A DNA stretch of 36,161 nucleotides from Gammaproteobacteria bacterium. Its GTDB lineage: Bacteria > Pseudomonadota > Gammaproteobacteria > Pseudomonadales > Azotimanducaceae. This document shows, piece by piece, positions 10,654 to 20,374 of the stretch (position 1 is its first letter; the number at the start of each line of letters is the position of its first letter). The stretch covers positions 1-36,161 of the forward strand of contig VYDB01000137.1 of assembly GCA_009843635.1 (NCBI GenBank), read 5' to 3'. A program made the translations under genes and the position numbers. The notes under the pieces are model-generated. The model saw nothing but the letters and a program-made list of their open reading frames with translations. It searched no databases and was not told where the DNA came from.

Positions 10654-11976
10654 CTAACGCCGGCGGCCGTAGCCCTTAAGATTCGATTTCTCCATGAGCT
10701 TGGCGTATTGGCTCGACATCAGGTGCGCCTGCACTTGGGACATGAAATCCATCGCCACCACCACGACGATCAGCAGGGCGGTGCCGCCGAGCTGAAACGT
10801 GACGTTGGAGGCCACCACCATGAACTCCGGCAGCAAGCAGACCAGTGTAACGTACAGGGAGCCGAACACGGTGAGGCGGGTGACCACGTCATCGATGTAG
10901 CGCGCCGTCTGCTGGCCCGGACGGATGCCGGGCACATAGGCCCCTTGGCGCTTGAGGTTGTCCGCCATGTCCTTCGGGTCGAACTGAATTGCCGTGTAGA
11001 AAAAGCTGAAGAAGATGATGCCGCCGGCAAACATCAGAATGTATAGCGGCTGCCCCGGCGAAAGCACCAGGGCCACCTGCTGCAGCCAGCCCAGCCCTGG
11101 CCCTTGGCCGAACCATTGGGCCACGGAGGCGGGCGCGAGCAACAGGCTGGAAGCGAAGATGGCGGGTATGACGCCGGCCATGTTGATCTTCAAAGGCAAA
11201 TGGCTGGCCTGGCCTTGGAAGACACGCCGGCCTTGCTGGCGCTTGGCGTAGTTGACAGTGATGCGCCGCTGGCCGCGTTCGATGAAGACCACGAAACCGA
11301 CCACCGCAATGGCGAGCAGGGCGATGGCCAGCAGGGCGATGATGTTGATGTCGCCTTGGCGGGCCGCTTCGAAGGATTGCCCGATGGCACCCGGAAAACC
11401 GGAAACAATGCCCGCAAAGATGATCAGCGAGATGCCGTTGCCGACCCCCCGTTCCGTGATCTGCTCCCCGAGCCACATCATGAACAGCGCCCCGGTCACC
11501 AAGGTGACGGTGGCCACGAAGTAAAAGGCAAAGCCGGTTGAGAACGCCAGCCCCTGGTTGGCCAGCGTGACCGTCAGGGACAGGCCCTGCACCAAGGCGA
11601 TCAGCAGCGTGCCGTAGCGGGTGTACTGGGTGATTTTGCGCCGCCCGGACTCCCCTTCCTTGCGCAGTTGCTGCAGGCTGGGATACATCATGCTCATCAG
11701 GTTCATGATGATGCTGGAGGTGATGTAGGGCACCACGTTCAGGGCCAGGATGCTCATGCGCTCCAAGGCGCCGCCGGAAAACATGTTGAACAGCTCAAGG
11801 ATGCCGCCCTGATTTTGCTCGAACAGCGCCCGCAGCCGGTCCGGGTTGATGCCGGGCAGTGGAATGTGGGTGCCGATGCGATAGACCAGCAGCGCAAACA
11901 GGACGAACAGCAGCCGGTTGCGGAGCTCAGTCAGCCCCGCCTGCGTACCGCCCAGTTGTCCTGGATTAATCGCCAT
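10654..11976 (-). CDS. secY: Protein translocase channel subunit SecY
   Basis: 440 residues with ten hydrophobic segments, as expected for the inner-membrane channel of the Sec system. It begins [22 protein letters not shown], has the plug/TM2 region ([22 protein letters not shown]) and the cytoplasmic loop with [16 protein letters not shown] that contacts SecA and ribosomes. It works with SecE and SecG. AAGGA precedes the ATG. Unlike E. coli, where rplO and secY nearly touch, 138 nt separate them here. Confidence 0.98.
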   Translation of the reverse strand: MAINPGQLGGTQAGLTELRNRLLFVLFALLVYRIGTHIPLPGINPDRLRALFEQNQGGILELFNMFSGGALERMSILALNVVPYITSSIIMNLMSMMYPSLQQLRKEGESGRRKITQYTRYGTLLIALVQGLSLTVTLANQGLAFSTGFAFYFVATVTLVTGALFMMWLGEQITERGVGNGISLIIFAGIVSGFPGAIGQSFEAARQGDINIIALLAIALLAIAVVGFVVFIERGQRRITVNYAKRQQGRRVFQGQASHLPLKINMAGVIPAIFASSLLLAPASVAQWFGQGPGLGWLQQVALVLSPGQPLYILMFAGGIIFFSFFYTAIQFDPKDMADNLKRQGAYVPGIRPGQQTARYIDDVVTRLTVFGSLYVTLVCLLPEFMVVASNVTFQLGGTALLIVVVVAMDFMSQVQAHLMSSQYAKLMEKSNLKGYGRRR

Positions 11977-12114
11977 GATCCTTCTCTAGCTTCAGTTTTC
12001 CTGATCGCGGGGCAAGGTTGCCAAATCGGTCAACTCTTGCGCCCGGCGACCGCCTTCTCGCTAATCTTGAGCATCGCCTCGTTTGTCGAACACCCCGCCC
12101 GCCAAGGGACGTGC
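11977..12114 (-). other. Long rplO-secY intergenic gap
   Basis: 138 nt between the rplO stop and the secY start, the longest gap inside the cluster. I see no recognisable gene, no clear promoter and no U-tracted hairpin. A 14-codon ORF (MLKISEKAVAGRKS) is present but has no ribosome site and is not credible as a gene. Confidence 0.5.
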
Positions 12115-12555
12115 TCAGGACTCGACCTTGCCTCCTGCCGCTTCGATGGCCGCCGCCGCGCCTCGGGTGACGTGAATGTCCTTGCCGCGCACGGTGAGGG
12201 GGCGCTCGATTCGCCCGGAGAGCATGATGCGCGCCCGCTTCATGTCGCGACGCACGAGGTTGGCCGCCTTAAGCTGCGCCAAGTCCACCACATCGCCCTC
12301 GATGCGGGCCAATTCACCCAGCCGAACCTCGGCGGTGGACGCACCGATCCGAGAGCGGAAGCCGAACTTGGGCACCCGCATTTGCAAGGGCAGCTGCCCG
12401 CCTTCAAAGCCGGGTGGCACACCGCCTCCGGAGCGCGCCTTTTGCCCCTTCTGGCCGCGGCCCGAGGTCTTGCCATGCCCGGAGCCGCGGCCCCGTCCGA
12501 CCCGCCGCTTGGCGCGCTTACTGCCCGGCGCCGGATGCAAATCATTGATGCGCAT
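12115..12555 (-). CDS. rplO: 50S ribosomal protein L15
   Basis: 146 residues (144 in E. coli). The N-terminal extension [22 protein letters not shown], followed by Gly/Lys/Arg-rich [22 protein letters not shown], threads into 23S rRNA; the C-terminal globular domain ends in [15 protein letters not shown]. It is a late-assembly protein of the large subunit. Five nt separate it from rpmD, so translation is probably coupled. Confidence 0.97.
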   Translation of the reverse strand: MRINDLHPAPGSKRAKRRVGRGRGSGHGKTSGRGQKGQKARSGGGVPPGFEGGQLPLQMRVPKFGFRSRIGASTAEVRLGELARIEGDVVDLAQLKAANLVRRDMKRARIMLSGRIERPLTVRGKDIHVTRGAAAAIEAAGGKVES

Positions 12556-12560
12556 GCCGC

Positions 12561-12782
12561 TTAAGCCTCCCCAACGACTTGGACCATGTAGCTGACCCGG
12601 TTGATCATGCCGCGCACCGCCGGGGTGTCCTCCACCTCCACGGTGTGACCGATGCGGCGCAGCCCCAAGCCCGCCACGCAGGCCTTGTGCCGCTTGAGCC
12701 GGCCGGCGGCGCTCTTGGTCTGGGTCACCCGGATCATCCGCTTGCCACTCGTCGTCGCTGTTTTGGCGTTGTCTTCAGCCAT
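12561..12782 (-). CDS. rpmD: 50S ribosomal protein L30
   Basis: 73 residues. The core from residue 16 ([18 protein letters not shown], then [23 protein letters not shown]) is a standard 58-residue L30. The preceding 15 residues ([15 protein letters not shown]) are extra. I keep the long start because AGGG lies eight bases upstream of it, whereas the inner ATG at 12737 has no good ribosome site; the short form remains possible. It follows rpsE, the normal spc-operon order. Confidence 0.93.
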   Translation of the reverse strand: MAEDNAKTATTSGKRMIRVTQTKSAAGRLKRHKACVAGLGLRRIGHTVEVEDTPAVRGMINRVSYMVQVVGEA

Positions 12783-12818
12783 GGTTGCTGCCCTGTTTTC
12801 CGTCCTGGCGGCCCTGCG

Positions 12819-13322
12819 CTAAGCGCTGATTTCCTCGACGCTCTTGCCGCGCTTTTCGGCAATGACGGCCGGCGAGCGCATGTTCGTCAGGGCGTTGAAG
12901 GTCGCCCGCACCACGTTGTCCGGATTGGTCGAGCCGTAGCACTTGGCCAGCACGTTATGCACCCCCGCCGCTTCCAGGACGGCGCGCATGGCGCCGCCGG
13001 CAATGATGCCGGTGCCTTCGGAGGCGGGTTGCATATAGACCTTCGATGCGCCGTGGCGTTCCGTGATCGCGTACCAGATGGTGGAGCCGTTGAGTTCGAT
13101 GTCCACCATGTTGCGGCGGGCGACTTCCATGGCCTTTTGAATCGCCACCGGCACTTCCCGGGCCTTGCCGCGCCCGAACCCGACCTTGCCCTTGCCGTCG
13201 CCCACCACGGTCAGGGCAGTGAAGCCGAACAGCCGGCCGCCCTTGACGGCTTTCGCCACCCGGTTCACCCGGACCGTCTTCTCCAGCAGCCCCTCTTCGC
13301 GAATTTCCTCTGTGTATGCCAC
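12819..13322 (-). CDS. rpsE: 30S ribosomal protein S5
   Basis: 167 residues, the usual length. I start at GTG 13322 ([17 protein letters not shown]), which has GGAG seven bases upstream, inside the end of rplR. An open extension to 13361 overlaps rplR and has no S5 homology. The N-terminal dsRNA-binding-like domain has [23 protein letters not shown], the loop where ram and spectinomycin-resistance changes occur. The second domain has [16 protein letters not shown]. The protein shapes mRNA entry and decoding accuracy. Confidence 0.95.
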   Translation of the reverse strand: MAYTEEIREEGLLEKTVRVNRVAKAVKGGRLFGFTALTVVGDGKGKVGFGRGKAREVPVAIQKAMEVARRNMVDIELNGSTIWYAITERHGASKVYMQPASEGTGIIAGGAMRAVLEAAGVHNVLAKCYGSTNPDNVVRATFNALTNMRSPAVIAEKRGKSVEEISA

Positions 13323-13323
13323 G

Positions 13324-13674
13324 TTAGAACTCCAAACCCCCTTCTCGGGCCGCTTCGGCAAGCGCCTTCACGCGACCGTGGAACTTGTACCCGGAGCGGT
13401 CGAAGGCGACCTGGCTGACGCCCGCTGCCTGGGCTCGTTCGGCAACCAGCGCCCCCACCTTGGCGGCCGCCTCCACATTGCCGGTAGCCCCCTCGCGCAG
13501 GCTCTTGTCGAGGGTGGAGGCTTGCGCCAGGACGTTGGCGCCATCGGCTGACAGCACCTGGGCGTAGATGTGGCGCGGCGAGCGGTTGACGGTCAACCGG
13601 CTGACGCCGAGCTCGCGCATCTTCATGCGCCCTCGGCGCGCCCGGCGCAGCCTTGCCTGTTTCTTGCTGATCAT
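13324..13674 (-). CDS. rplR: 50S ribosomal protein L18
   Basis: 116 residues (117 in E. coli): basic N-terminus ([19 protein letters not shown]), then [16 protein letters not shown] and the C-terminal [20 protein letters not shown]. It binds 5S rRNA with L5 and L25 in the central protuberance. Its TAA stop is one base from the rpsE GTG start, and the rpsE ribosome site is inside its coding end, so the two are translationally coupled. Confidence 0.97.
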   Translation of the reverse strand: MISKKQARLRRARRGRMKMRELGVSRLTVNRSPRHIYAQVLSADGANVLAQASTLDKSLREGATGNVEAAAKVGALVAERAQAAGVSQVAFDRSGYKFHGRVKALAEAAREGGLEF

Positions 13675-13697
13675 GCTTGCTCTCCGCGTACCTGCCG

Positions 13698-14231
13698 CTA
13701 CTTCTTCTTGGCTTCCTTGCGCCGCACCTGCTCGCCTAGGTAGCGCACACCCTTGCCCTTGTAGGGCTCCGGCGGCCGGAAGCTGCGAATCTCCGCGCTC
13801 ACTTGGCCGACGAGTTGCTTGTCAGCGCCTGAAACGACGATTTCCGTTTGGCTGGGCGTCGCCGCGCTGACCCCTTTCGGCAACTGATACTCCACCGGGT
13901 GGGAGAAGCCGAGCTGCAAGGTCAGCGTCTCTCCCTTGACGGCCGCGCGGTAGCCCACGCCTTGCAATTGCAGCCGCTTCTCAAAGCCGACGCTGACGCC
14001 CTGCACCATGTTGTTGACCAAGGAGCGGGTGGTGCCCGCCAGCGCCTTGCTGCTCTTGGATTTGGTCCGGGCCCTGAAGCGCAGCACGCCGTCTTCCTGG
14101 GCGACCTCAACGGACGGGTGGATCGCCGTCTCCAAGGTGCCCTTGGCGCCGGACACCCGAATGCTGGCGCCGCTGACGGCCGCCTCCACGCCTTCCGGCA
14201 CGGCAACTGGATTGTCGGCTATTCGGGACAT
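13698..14231 (-). CDS. rplF: 50S ribosomal protein L6
   Basis: 177 residues, the normal size, with two repeated alpha/beta domains. It begins [17 protein letters not shown] and ends with the conserved [26 protein letters not shown], the 23S rRNA-binding face near the sarcin-ricin loop and factor-binding site. It lies between rpsH (7-nt gap) and rplR in the spc operon. Confidence 0.98.
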   Translation of the reverse strand: MSRIADNPVAVPEGVEAAVSGASIRVSGAKGTLETAIHPSVEVAQEDGVLRFRARTKSKSSKALAGTTRSLVNNMVQGVSVGFEKRLQLQGVGYRAAVKGETLTLQLGFSHPVEYQLPKGVSAATPSQTEIVVSGADKQLVGQVSAEIRSFRPPEPYKGKGVRYLGEQVRRKEAKKK

Positions 14232-14238
14232 GCTAAAA

Positions 14239-14631
14239 CTAGAACACCGTACAAAGCACTTCGCCGCCGACGCCGAGCCGGCGCGCGTGGCGGTCGGTCA
14301 TCACGCCTTGGCTGGTGCTGACGATGGCGACGCCCAACCCGCCGCGCACCTTGGGCAATTCCGCCTTGCCCTTGTAGATTCGCAGCCCCGGCCGGCTGAC
14401 CCGGTGAATCTCCGCGATGACCGGCTCCCCGGCGTGATACTTGAGTTGCACGGTCAGTTCCCGCTTGCCTTCGCCGCTGATGCTGAAACCTTCGATATAG
14501 CCTTCCTGCTCCAGCACCTCGCAGATGGCCGCCTTGGCTTTGGAGTGCGGCATGGCCACTTCCGGGTGGCCGACGCTCTGGGCGTTGCGCACCCGGGTGA
14601 GGAGGTCGGCGATGGGATCCTGCATGGTCAT
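14239..14631 (-). CDS. rpsH: 30S ribosomal protein S8
   Basis: 130 residues as in E. coli. N-terminal [14 protein letters not shown] and the C-terminal [20 protein letters not shown] contacting helix 21 of 16S rRNA are intact. It is a primary binder of the central domain. In E. coli it also represses the spc operon by binding near the rplE start; I did not verify a matching mRNA structure here. Confidence 0.98.
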   Translation of the reverse strand: MTMQDPIADLLTRVRNAQSVGHPEVAMPHSKAKAAICEVLEQEGYIEGFSISGEGKRELTVQLKYHAGEPVIAEIHRVSRPGLRIYKGKAELPKVRGGLGVAIVSTSQGVMTDRHARRLGVGGEVLCTVF

Positions 14632-14640
14632 GGACCGCTC

Positions 14641-14946
14641 CTACCAACTCGCCTTGACCAAGCCCGGCACATCGCCGCGCATTGCCGCCTCGCGCAGCTT
14701 GTTGCGGCCAAGGCCAAACTTTCGATACACGCCATGGGGCCGGCCGGTCAGGCCGCAACGGCGTTGCCGGCGCACCGGCGAGGCGTCGCGCGGCAGCTTC
14801 TGAAGCTTGAGCTGCGCCTCCCAATGCTCGTCATCGGAAAGGTTGCGATTGTTGATGATGGCCTTGAGCTCGGCGCGCTTGGCCTGGTAGCGGGCGGCCA
14901 CCTTGGCGCGCTTCTTTTCCCGCTCAATCATCGATGCCTTTGCCAT
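14641..14946 (-). CDS. rpsN: 30S ribosomal protein S14, zinc-free type
   Basis: 101 residues, starting [20 protein letters not shown] and ending [27 protein letters not shown]. Only one cysteine is found ([14 protein letters not shown]), so this is the long zinc-independent form typical of Proteobacteria and not the 61-residue CXXC form. It sits in the head of the small subunit. It is between rplE (50-nt gap) and rpsH (9-nt gap). Confidence 0.98.
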   Translation of the reverse strand: MAKASMIEREKKRAKVAARYQAKRAELKAIINNRNLSDDEHWEAQLKLQKLPRDASPVRRQRRCGLTGRPHGVYRKFGLGRNKLREAAMRGDVPGLVKASW

Positions 14947-14996
14947 GTTCTTGGTCCGTTGTGCTGATGCTTAGTTGATGGAATCGCAGCCTAGCT

Positions 14997-15545
14997 TTAA
15001 GCCGCTGGTTGCCGGAACGGGAAATTGAACTGCCGCAGCAGGGCCAAGGCCTCCGCGTCGGTGGTGGCGGTGGTGGTCACGGTGATGTCAAGACCGCGAA
15101 TCTTGTCGATCTTGTCGTAGTCGATTTCAGCGAACACGATTTGCTCCACGATGCCCATGGAGAAGTTGCCGCGTCCGTCGAACGACTTGGGGTTCAACCC
15201 GCGAAAGTCGCGGATGCGCGGAATGGCCACGCCAACCAGCCGTTCCAGGAACTCGTACATGCGCCTGCGACGGAGCGTCACCTTGCAACCAACCGGGTAG
15301 CCTTCCCGGATCTTGAAACCCGCCTCGGACTTGCGCGCCTTGGTGATGATGGGCTTTTGGCCGGAAATGGCCGTCAAGTCGGCAACGGCCGCCTCCATGA
15401 TCTTGCGGTCGCCCACCGCCTCGCCGACCCCCATGTTCAGGGTCACCTTCTCAAGCTGCGGCACCTGCATGATGCTGGCCAGCCCCAATTCCTCCTTGAG
15501 GGCGGGGCGGATCCGATCCCGGTAGTCTTCCAGAAAGCCACTCAT
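14997..15545 (-). CDS. rplE: 50S ribosomal protein L5
   Basis: 182 residues from ATG 15545 ([20 protein letters not shown]), matching the family length of about 179. The open frame extends to 15656 but that part overlaps rplX and has no L5 similarity. Conserved [18 protein letters not shown] and GKVTLR-type and [16 protein letters not shown] motifs are present. It binds 5S rRNA and contacts the P-site tRNA and S13. One nucleotide separates it from the rplX stop. Confidence 0.97.
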   Translation of the reverse strand: MSGFLEDYRDRIRPALKEELGLASIMQVPQLEKVTLNMGVGEAVGDRKIMEAAVADLTAISGQKPIITKARKSEAGFKIREGYPVGCKVTLRRRRMYEFLERLVGVAIPRIRDFRGLNPKSFDGRGNFSMGIVEQIVFAEIDYDKIDKIRGLDITVTTTATTDAEALALLRQFNFPFRQPAA

Positions 15546-15546
15546 T

Positions 15547-15873
15547 CTAGCTATCCAAAACTTCGCCCGTTGATTTGAAGTAGCGGACCTTCTCTTTGTT
15601 CCCGCCGTCGCTCTCGATGCGAAAGCCCACTCGGTCGGCACGTTGCTCGGCGTCATTCCAGATGGCGACGTTGGAAGCGTCGATCGGGCCTTCGCGTTCG
15701 ACGATGCCGCCTTGCTGGCCTCGATTCGGGTCGCCTCGCTGGTGCTTCTTCAACAGATTGACGCCCGCCACGATGAGACGGCCATCGCGGCGCACTTCGA
15801 GCACTTCGCCGCGCCGTCCGCGGTCGCGTCCGGCAATCACGATGACTTCGTCGTCTTTTCTTATCTTGTTCAT
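15547..15873 (-). CDS. rplX: 50S ribosomal protein L24
   Basis: 108 residues (104 in E. coli), with the KOW motif at the N-terminus ([25 protein letters not shown]). L24 is one of the two assembly initiators of the 50S subunit, binding the 5' end of 23S rRNA. The 76-nt leader between rplN and this gene contains a 24-bp tandem repeat, and each unit carries a GGAG, so the ribosome site context is unusual. Confidence 0.97.
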   Translation of the reverse strand: MNKIRKDDEVIVIAGRDRGRRGEVLEVRRDGRLIVAGVNLLKKHQRGDPNRGQQGGIVEREGPIDASNVAIWNDAEQRADRVGFRIESDGGNKEKVRYFKSTGEVLDS

Positions 15874-15886
15874 CTGTTTGCTTCTG

Positions 15887-15950
15887 AGCCGCAGGCTTTC
15901 TATCTACTCCAGCCGCAGGCGCTCTATCTACTCCAGCCGCAGGCGCTGCC
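15887..15950 (-). repeat. 24-bp tandem repeat between rplN and rplX
   Basis: Units at 15887-15910 and 15911-15934 are 24 bp and differ at only two positions; a third, partial unit (15935-15950) abuts the rplN stop codon. On the minus strand each unit carries GGAGTAGATAGA and CCTGCGGCT. The period is a multiple of three, as in the separate repeat behind rpsK, although the sequence is unrelated. Confidence 0.85.
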
Positions 15951-16318
15951 TACAGCACCTCCGGGGCCAGCGAGACGATGCGCATGAAGTGCTCGGTGCG
16001 CAGCTCCCGGGTAACGGGGCCGAAGATGCGCGTTCCCACCGGCTGATTTTGTTGATTGAGCAGTACTGCGGCGTTCTCGTCGAAGCGGATCAGCGAGCCG
16101 TCCGGCCGCCGAACGCCTTTGCGGGTGCGTACCACCACCGCGTTCATGACCTGCCCCTTGCGCACCCGGCCCCGCGGTATGGCCTCCTTGACCGCCACCT
16201 TGATGATGTCGCCGATGCCCGCGTAGCGGCGATGGGAGCCGCCAAGCACCTTGATGCACTGCACCCGCCTTGCGCCGCTGTTGTCGGCTATGGCCAACAT
16301 GGTTTGTGCTTGAATCAT
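15950..16318 (-). CDS. rplN: 50S ribosomal protein L14
   Basis: 122 residues (123 in E. coli): [47 protein letters not shown] and the C-terminal [24 protein letters not shown]. It lies on the 30S-facing side, contacts L19 and takes part in an intersubunit bridge; it is also the docking site of the silencing factor RsfS. First gene of the classical spc operon; the gap from rpsQ is only 22 nt, so the S10 and spc operons are probably one transcript here. Confidence 0.98.
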   Translation of the reverse strand: MIQAQTMLAIADNSGARRVQCIKVLGGSHRRYAGIGDIIKVAVKEAIPRGRVRKGQVMNAVVVRTRKGVRRPDGSLIRFDENAAVLLNQQNQPVGTRIFGPVTRELRTEHFMRIVSLAPEVL

Positions 16319-16340
16319 GGGCGTTCAACCTGTTAGTGCT

Positions 16341-16610
16341 CTATGCCACTGCGGCGCGCTGATCGACGGACTTCAGCCGCCACGACTTGGTCTTGGAAAC
16401 GGGACGGCACTCCTCGACGGTGACCGTGTCGCCGACGTGGCCCTCGTTGCGCTCGTCGTGGACATGCAGCCGGGTCGAGCGACGGATGATCTTGCTGTAC
16501 ACCGGATGCTGGACCTTGCGTTCCACCAGCACCGTGAGGGTCTTGTCCATGCGGTCGCTGGTGACGACGCCGGTTACCGTACGCCGGCCTGCCTTGATCG
16601 GCTTAGTCAT
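16341..16610 (-). CDS. rpsQ: 30S ribosomal protein S17
   Basis: 89 residues (84 in E. coli), an OB-fold protein: [38 protein letters not shown] and [15 protein letters not shown]. It is a primary binder of the 5' domain of 16S rRNA. Its start overlaps the rpmC end by eight nucleotides, so translation is coupled. Last gene of the classical S10 operon. Confidence 0.98.
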   Translation of the reverse strand: MTKPIKAGRRTVTGVVTSDRMDKTLTVLVERKVQHPVYSKIIRRSTRLHVHDERNEGHVGDTVTVEECRPVSKTKSWRLKSVDQRAAVA

Positions 16611-16824
16611 GCACTTTCTCCCCGGACGCCTCGTCCGCGTGCGCCTTTTCCCGCATGATGGTCTTCACCCGGGCGATGTCGCGCCGGGTCTCCTGCACCA
16701 GATGGGTTTGACCCAACTGGCCACTGGCCCGCTGCATGCGCAGGTTGAAGTGCTCCTTGCGCAGCCGCAGCAGTTCGCTCTTGAGCTCATCCGCAGCCAT
16801 TTCCCTTAAGTCCGTCGCGTTCAT
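16603..16824 (-). CDS. rpmC: 50S ribosomal protein L29
   Basis: 73 residues from ATG 16824 ([19 protein letters not shown]), with AAGG just upstream; 12 further in-frame residues are possible up to 16860 but are not conserved. The helical hairpin core [32 protein letters not shown] is standard. The C-terminus is about ten residues longer than in E. coli. It lies at the tunnel exit next to L23 and helps bind SRP and trigger factor. Confidence 0.96.
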   Translation of the reverse strand: MNATDLREMAADELKSELLRLRKEHFNLRMQRASGQLGQTHLVQETRRDIARVKTIMREKAHADEASGEKVHD

Positions 16825-16867
16825 CGCCTTAACTGACCTTGATCCGTCCGCCCGCTTCAATGCCGCG

Positions 16868-17284
16868 CTAGGCGGCTACAGTCCGTTTTGCGAAGGCCGT
16901 GGAGAACGGCAACTTGGCGCTGGCCAATTCAAAGGCTCGCCGCGCCACCTCCTCCGGCACGCCTTCAATCTCGTACAGGATGCGACCCGGCTGCACTTGG
17001 GCAACCCAGTACTCGACGCTGCCCTTGCCCTTGCCCTGGCGCACCTCAAGCGGCTTCTTGGTGATCGGCTTGTCCGGGAAGGCGCGAATCCAGATCTTGG
17101 CGCCGCGGCGCACATGGCGCGTCATGGCCCGCCGCGCGGCTTCGATTTGGCGTGCAGTCAAGCGCCCTCGGCTGGTCGCCTTGAGGCCGTATTCGCCAAA
17201 GCTCACGGCGCTGCCGCGGTGCGACAGGCCGCGGTTGCGGCCCTTGTGCTGCTTTCTGAATTTCGTTCGTTTCGGTTGTAGCAT
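16868..17284 (-). CDS. rplP: 50S ribosomal protein L16
   Basis: 138 residues (136 in E. coli): [32 protein letters not shown]-like helix and [14 protein letters not shown]. The arginine in IRAFPDKP corresponds to the residue hydroxylated in E. coli L16. It organises the A-site tRNA region near the peptidyl transferase centre. The gap to rpsC is 77 nt, larger than most in this cluster; I see nothing special in it. Confidence 0.98.
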   Translation of the reverse strand: MLQPKRTKFRKQHKGRNRGLSHRGSAVSFGEYGLKATSRGRLTARQIEAARRAMTRHVRRGAKIWIRAFPDKPITKKPLEVRQGKGKGSVEYWVAQVQPGRILYEIEGVPEEVARRAFELASAKLPFSTAFAKRTVAA

Positions 17285-17361
17285 CGCTGTTCAACTCTCT
17301 TGCCATCCCATTGCACTGCCGCCCTTAAGCTTCCCGTCTCCAAGGGCCGCGGTGCGGATCT

Positions 17362-18021
17362 CTAGCCGGCCGCCGCCTCCGCTTCTTCCGGACTCAGGAT
17401 TTCACCCTTGAACACCCACACCTTGATGCCCAGCACTCCGTATGTGGTCTGCGCCTCCCAAGTGGCATAGTCGATATCGGCCCGCAGGGTGTGCAGGGGC
17501 ACCCGCCCTTCGTGGTACACCTCCGAGCGGGCGATCTCCGCACCGCCCAAGCGGCCGGCCACCCGCACCTTGATGCCCTGGGCGCCCAAGCGCATGGCGT
17601 TTTGGATGACCCGGCGCATGGCGCGCCGAAACTGCACCCGCCGTTCCAACTGCTGCGCCACGTTCTGCGCCACCAGCAAAGCGTCGATCTCTGGCTTGCG
17701 AATCTCCTCGATGATGACATGCACCGACTGCAGCCCCATCAGGTTGGTGAGATCCACCCGCAGGCGCTCAACGTCCTCGCCCTTTTTGCCGATGACGATG
17801 CCGGGGCGGGCGGTGCGGATGGTGATCCGCGCGGTCTGCGCCGAGCGCTTGATTTCGATGCCGCTGACCGACGCCTGGGCCAGGCGCTTGCGCAGGTACT
17901 CGCGCACCTCCAGATCCTTGAGCAGGTATTCCGAATACTGCTGCTTGTCTGCGTACCAGATGGACTTATGCGACTTGACCACGCCAAGGCGGATTCCGGT
18001 TGGATGTACTTTCTGGCCCAT
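17362..18021 (-). CDS. rpsC: 30S ribosomal protein S3
   Basis: 219 residues (233 in E. coli; the C-terminal tail is a little shorter). It begins [20 protein letters not shown]. The KH domain has [12 protein letters not shown] with its GxxG loop, and the C-terminal domain has [14 protein letters not shown]. It lines the mRNA entry tunnel with S4 and S5 and contributes to mRNA helicase activity. Four nt separate it from rplV. Confidence 0.98.
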   Translation of the reverse strand: MGQKVHPTGIRLGVVKSHKSIWYADKQQYSEYLLKDLEVREYLRKRLAQASVSGIEIKRSAQTARITIRTARPGIVIGKKGEDVERLRVDLTNLMGLQSVHVIIEEIRKPEIDALLVAQNVAQQLERRVQFRRAMRRVIQNAMRLGAQGIKVRVAGRLGGAEIARSEVYHEGRVPLHTLRADIDYATWEAQTTYGVLGIKVWVFKGEILSPEEAEAAAG

Positions 18022-18025
18022 CTTG

Positions 18026-18358
18026 CTACTCGTCCGACAGGGTCACGGTAATGTGGCTGGTGCGCTTGAAGATGCGATCCGCCCGGCCCTTGGCGCGGGG
18101 CTTGATGCGCTTCAGCGTGGTGCCTTCGTTGACTTGAATCTCCGCAACCCAGAGTTCATCCACATCCGCGCCCTCGTTGTTTTCCGCGTTGGCGATCGCC
18201 GACTCCACCACCTTGCGCACCAGCACCGCCGCCTTGGCCGGGCTGAAGCTCAGGAAGCCGAGCGCCTGATCCAAGGGCCGCCCGCGCACTTGGTCGGCGA
18301 CCAAGCGGGCCTTCTGCGGCGATATGGCAAGCCGTCTGGCGGTGGCGGAAACCATCAT
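18026..18358 (-). CDS. rplV: 50S ribosomal protein L22
   Basis: 110 residues, as in E. coli. It starts with two tandem ATG codons (18358 and 18355), the first overlapping the rpsS stop as ATGA. Conserved [19 protein letters not shown] and the hairpin tip around [20 protein letters not shown], which lines the nascent-chain tunnel where macrolide resistance and SecM stalling act, are present. Confidence 0.97.
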   Translation of the reverse strand: MMVSATARRLAISPQKARLVADQVRGRPLDQALGFLSFSPAKAAVLVRKVVESAIANAENNEGADVDELWVAEIQVNEGTTLKRIKPRAKGRADRIFKRTSHITVTLSDE

Positions 18359-18633
18359 GACCGGCGCGCCTTGCGATCCGCAGCATGGCCCCGGTAGGTT
18401 CGCGTCGGGGCAAATTCGCCGAGCTTGTGGCCGACCATCTCTTCGCTAACGAAGATCGGCACGTGCTGGCGCCCGTTGTGCACGGCGATGGTCAGCCCCA
18501 CCATGTCCGGCAGGATCATGGAACGGCGCGACCAAGTCTTGATGGGCCGCTTGCTGCCGCTCTGCACGGCCTGATCCACCTTCTTCATCAGGTGAAGATC
18601 GACGAAGGGACCCTTTCGCACCGATCTCGGCAT
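18355..18633 (-). CDS. rpsS: 30S ribosomal protein S19
   Basis: 92 residues, the same as E. coli, from ATG 18633 ([19 protein letters not shown]) with a strong GAGGAGG ribosome site seven bases upstream. The frame is open further to 18768 but that part lies inside rplB and is not S19. Conserved [17 protein letters not shown] and [11 protein letters not shown] are present. It binds with S13 in the head of the subunit. It overlaps rplV by four bases. Confidence 0.97.
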   Translation of the reverse strand: MPRSVRKGPFVDLHLMKKVDQAVQSGSKRPIKTWSRRSMILPDMVGLTIAVHNGRQHVPIFVSEEMVGHKLGEFAPTRTYRGHAADRKARRS

Positions 18634-18637
18634 GGCT

Positions 18638-19465
18638 TTACCTCCTCGTCCTGCGGCGCACGATGAGCCCGTCGGTGCGCTTGTTGCTGCGCGTTTTGTG
18701 GCCCTTGGTGGGTACGCCCCAAGGCGAGACGGGATGTCGGCCGCCCGAGGACTTGCCCTCGCCGCCACCGTGGGGATGATCCACCGGGTTCATGGCCACG
18801 CCGCGCACGGTGGGGCGAACCCCACGCCAGCGCTTGGCCCCAGCCTTGCCGAGGGAACGCAGGTTGTGCTCGCTGTTGCCCACTTCACCGACCGTGGCGC
18901 GGCATTCGGCGAGCACCCGGCGCATCTCTCCCGAGCGCAGGCGCAGGGTGGCGTAGTTGCCTTCCCGGGCCACGAGCTGCGCGGAGGTGCCGGCGCTGCG
19001 GGCGAGTTGCGCCCCCTTGCCGGGCTTGAGTTCAATGCAGTGCACCACGCTGCCGACCGGAATGTTGCGCAAGGCCATCGCGTTGCCGGGGCGAATGGGA
19101 GCGCTTGAGCCGCTCATGACCGGATCATTGGCCCGCAACCCCTTGGGCGCGATGATGTAGCGCCGCTCACCATCCGCATATTTGAGCAAAGCGAGGTTCG
19201 CGGTGCGGTTGGGGTCGTATTCAAGGCGCTCGACGCGGGCGGGCACGCCATCCTTGTTGCGCTTGAAATCGATGATTCGATAGTGGCGCTTGTGCCCGCC
19301 ACCCCGGTGCCTGGTAGTGATGCGACCGTGGTTGTTGCGCCCCCCGGATTTGCTCAATCCCTTGAGCAAGGGTTTGTGCGGCGCGCCCTTGTGCAGATCC
19401 GGATTGACCACCGTGACGACGAAGCGCCGGCCCGGGGATGTTGGTTTTGCCTTGACGACTGCCAC
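18638..19465 (-). CDS. rplB: 50S ribosomal protein L2
   Basis: 275 residues (273 in E. coli): N-terminal OB domain ([23 protein letters not shown]), SH3-like domain, and the C-terminal [16 protein letters not shown], which includes the histidine implicated near the peptidyl transferase centre. It is required for subunit association. It is four nt from rplW and four nt from the rpsS start, part of a tightly packed segment. Confidence 0.98.
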   Translation of the reverse strand: MAVVKAKPTSPGRRFVVTVVNPDLHKGAPHKPLLKGLSKSGGRNNHGRITTRHRGGGHKRHYRIIDFKRNKDGVPARVERLEYDPNRTANLALLKYADGERRYIIAPKGLRANDPVMSGSSAPIRPGNAMALRNIPVGSVVHCIELKPGKGAQLARSAGTSAQLVAREGNYATLRLRSGEMRRVLAECRATVGEVGNSEHNLRSLGKAGAKRWRGVRPTVRGVAMNPVDHPHGGGEGKSSGGRHPVSPWGVPTKGHKTRSNKRTDGLIVRRRTRR

Positions 19466-19469
19466 GGCC

Positions 19470-19766
19470 CTACTCCGTTACCATAGTGTCGAGTTCCTGG
19501 CCGGCAGCGATGCGCACGTAGGCCTTTTTCCAGTTCTTCTTGCGGGCGGTGCCGTACCGATTGCGCTTGACCTTGCCGCGCACGTTGAGCGTGGTCACGT
19601 TGAGCACCTCGACGCCGAATAGCTGCTCCACCGCCTCCTTGACTTCCGCCTTGGTAGCGTCCTTGGCCACCTTGAATGCGTATTGGTTGCTCGAATCGCC
19701 AAGGTTGGTGACCTTTTCCGAAATGTGCGGTTCGTCGAGCACGATGTAAATGCGTTCTTCGTTCAC
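19470..19766 (-). CDS. rplW: 50S ribosomal protein L23
   Basis: 98 residues (100 in E. coli). It carries [22 protein letters not shown], an early glutamate region used for trigger factor and SRP docking, and the C-terminal [23 protein letters not shown]. It lies at the tunnel exit. Its start overlaps the rplD end by four bases, so it is translationally coupled to L4. Confidence 0.97.
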   Translation of the reverse strand: MNEERIYIVLDEPHISEKVTNLGDSSNQYAFKVAKDATKAEVKEAVEQLFGVEVLNVTTLNVRGKVKRNRYGTARKKNWKKAYVRIAAGQELDTMVTE

Positions 19767-20374
19767 GCCAGCGCCTCCTCAAGCTTCTTCAGCGCGCCGA
19801 CGGTCATCAGCACCTGATCGAAGCTCACCAAGCTCAACGGATCGATGGCGGCAACGTCGCGAACGGCCACCTCGCGCAGGTTGCGGGCAGCGAGTTCGAG
19901 GTTGCGGTCCACGCCGTCGGCGACGAGGAGCAGCTTTCCTTCAGGCTTTGGGTCGAGGGAGGCGAGTTTGTCGAGGAGGGCGCGGGTCTTGGGGGCGTCA
20001 ATGGAGAAGGCGTCGAGGGCAATGAGGCGGTTTTGGCGGATCAGCTCGGACAGAATGCAGCGCACCGCGCCCTGATACATCTTGCGGTTGACCTTTTGCG
20101 AATGATCCTGCGGCTTGGCCGCGAAGGTGACGCCACCGCCGCGCCAGATGGGGCTACGGATGCTGCCCGCCCGGGCTCGCCCCGTGCCTTTCTGGCGCCA
20201 AGGCTTGCGACCGCCGCCGCGCCGTTCCGATCGGGACTTGTGGGCTCTCGAACCCTGCCGGCCTGCCGCTTGGTAGGCGTTGACCACCTGATGCACCAAG
20301 GCCTCGTTGAATTCGCGGCCAAAGGCTGCTTCGGACAGCTCCACGCTGCCGCCGGCTTGCAGCGCGAGCTTCAT
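19763..20374 (-). CDS. rplD: 50S ribosomal protein L4
   Basis: 203 residues (201 in E. coli). The extended tunnel loop is [20 protein letters not shown] and [14 protein letters not shown]; the C-terminal globular part ends with [20 protein letters not shown]4 lines the exit tunnel. In E. coli it also shuts down the S10 operon by stimulating termination in the rpsJ leader. The terminator-like hairpin found before rpsJ here makes the same control plausible, but this is inference. It overlaps rplC by four bases. Confidence 0.98.
   Translation of the reverse strand: MKLALQAGGSVELSEAAFGREFNEALVHQVVNAYQAAGRQGSRAHKSRSERRGGGRKPWRQKGTGRARAGSIRSPIWRGGGVTFAAKPQDHSQKVNRKMYQGAVRCILSELIRQNRLIALDAFSIDAPKTRALLDKLASLDPKPEGKLLLVADGVDRNLELAARNLREVAVRDVAAIDPLSLVSFDQVLMTVGALKKLEEALA

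Noticed and set aside
15546-15656. N-terminal extension of the L5 frame
   Set aside because: It overlaps rplX in another frame and is not conserved in L5.
15887-15950. The 24-bp repeats as a CRISPR array
   Set aside because: The units are directly adjacent with no spacers and only two to three copies.
18634-18768. N-terminal extension of the S19 frame
   Set aside because: It lies inside rplB, has no S19 similarity, and the 18633 start has a strong GAGGAGG site and exact family length.
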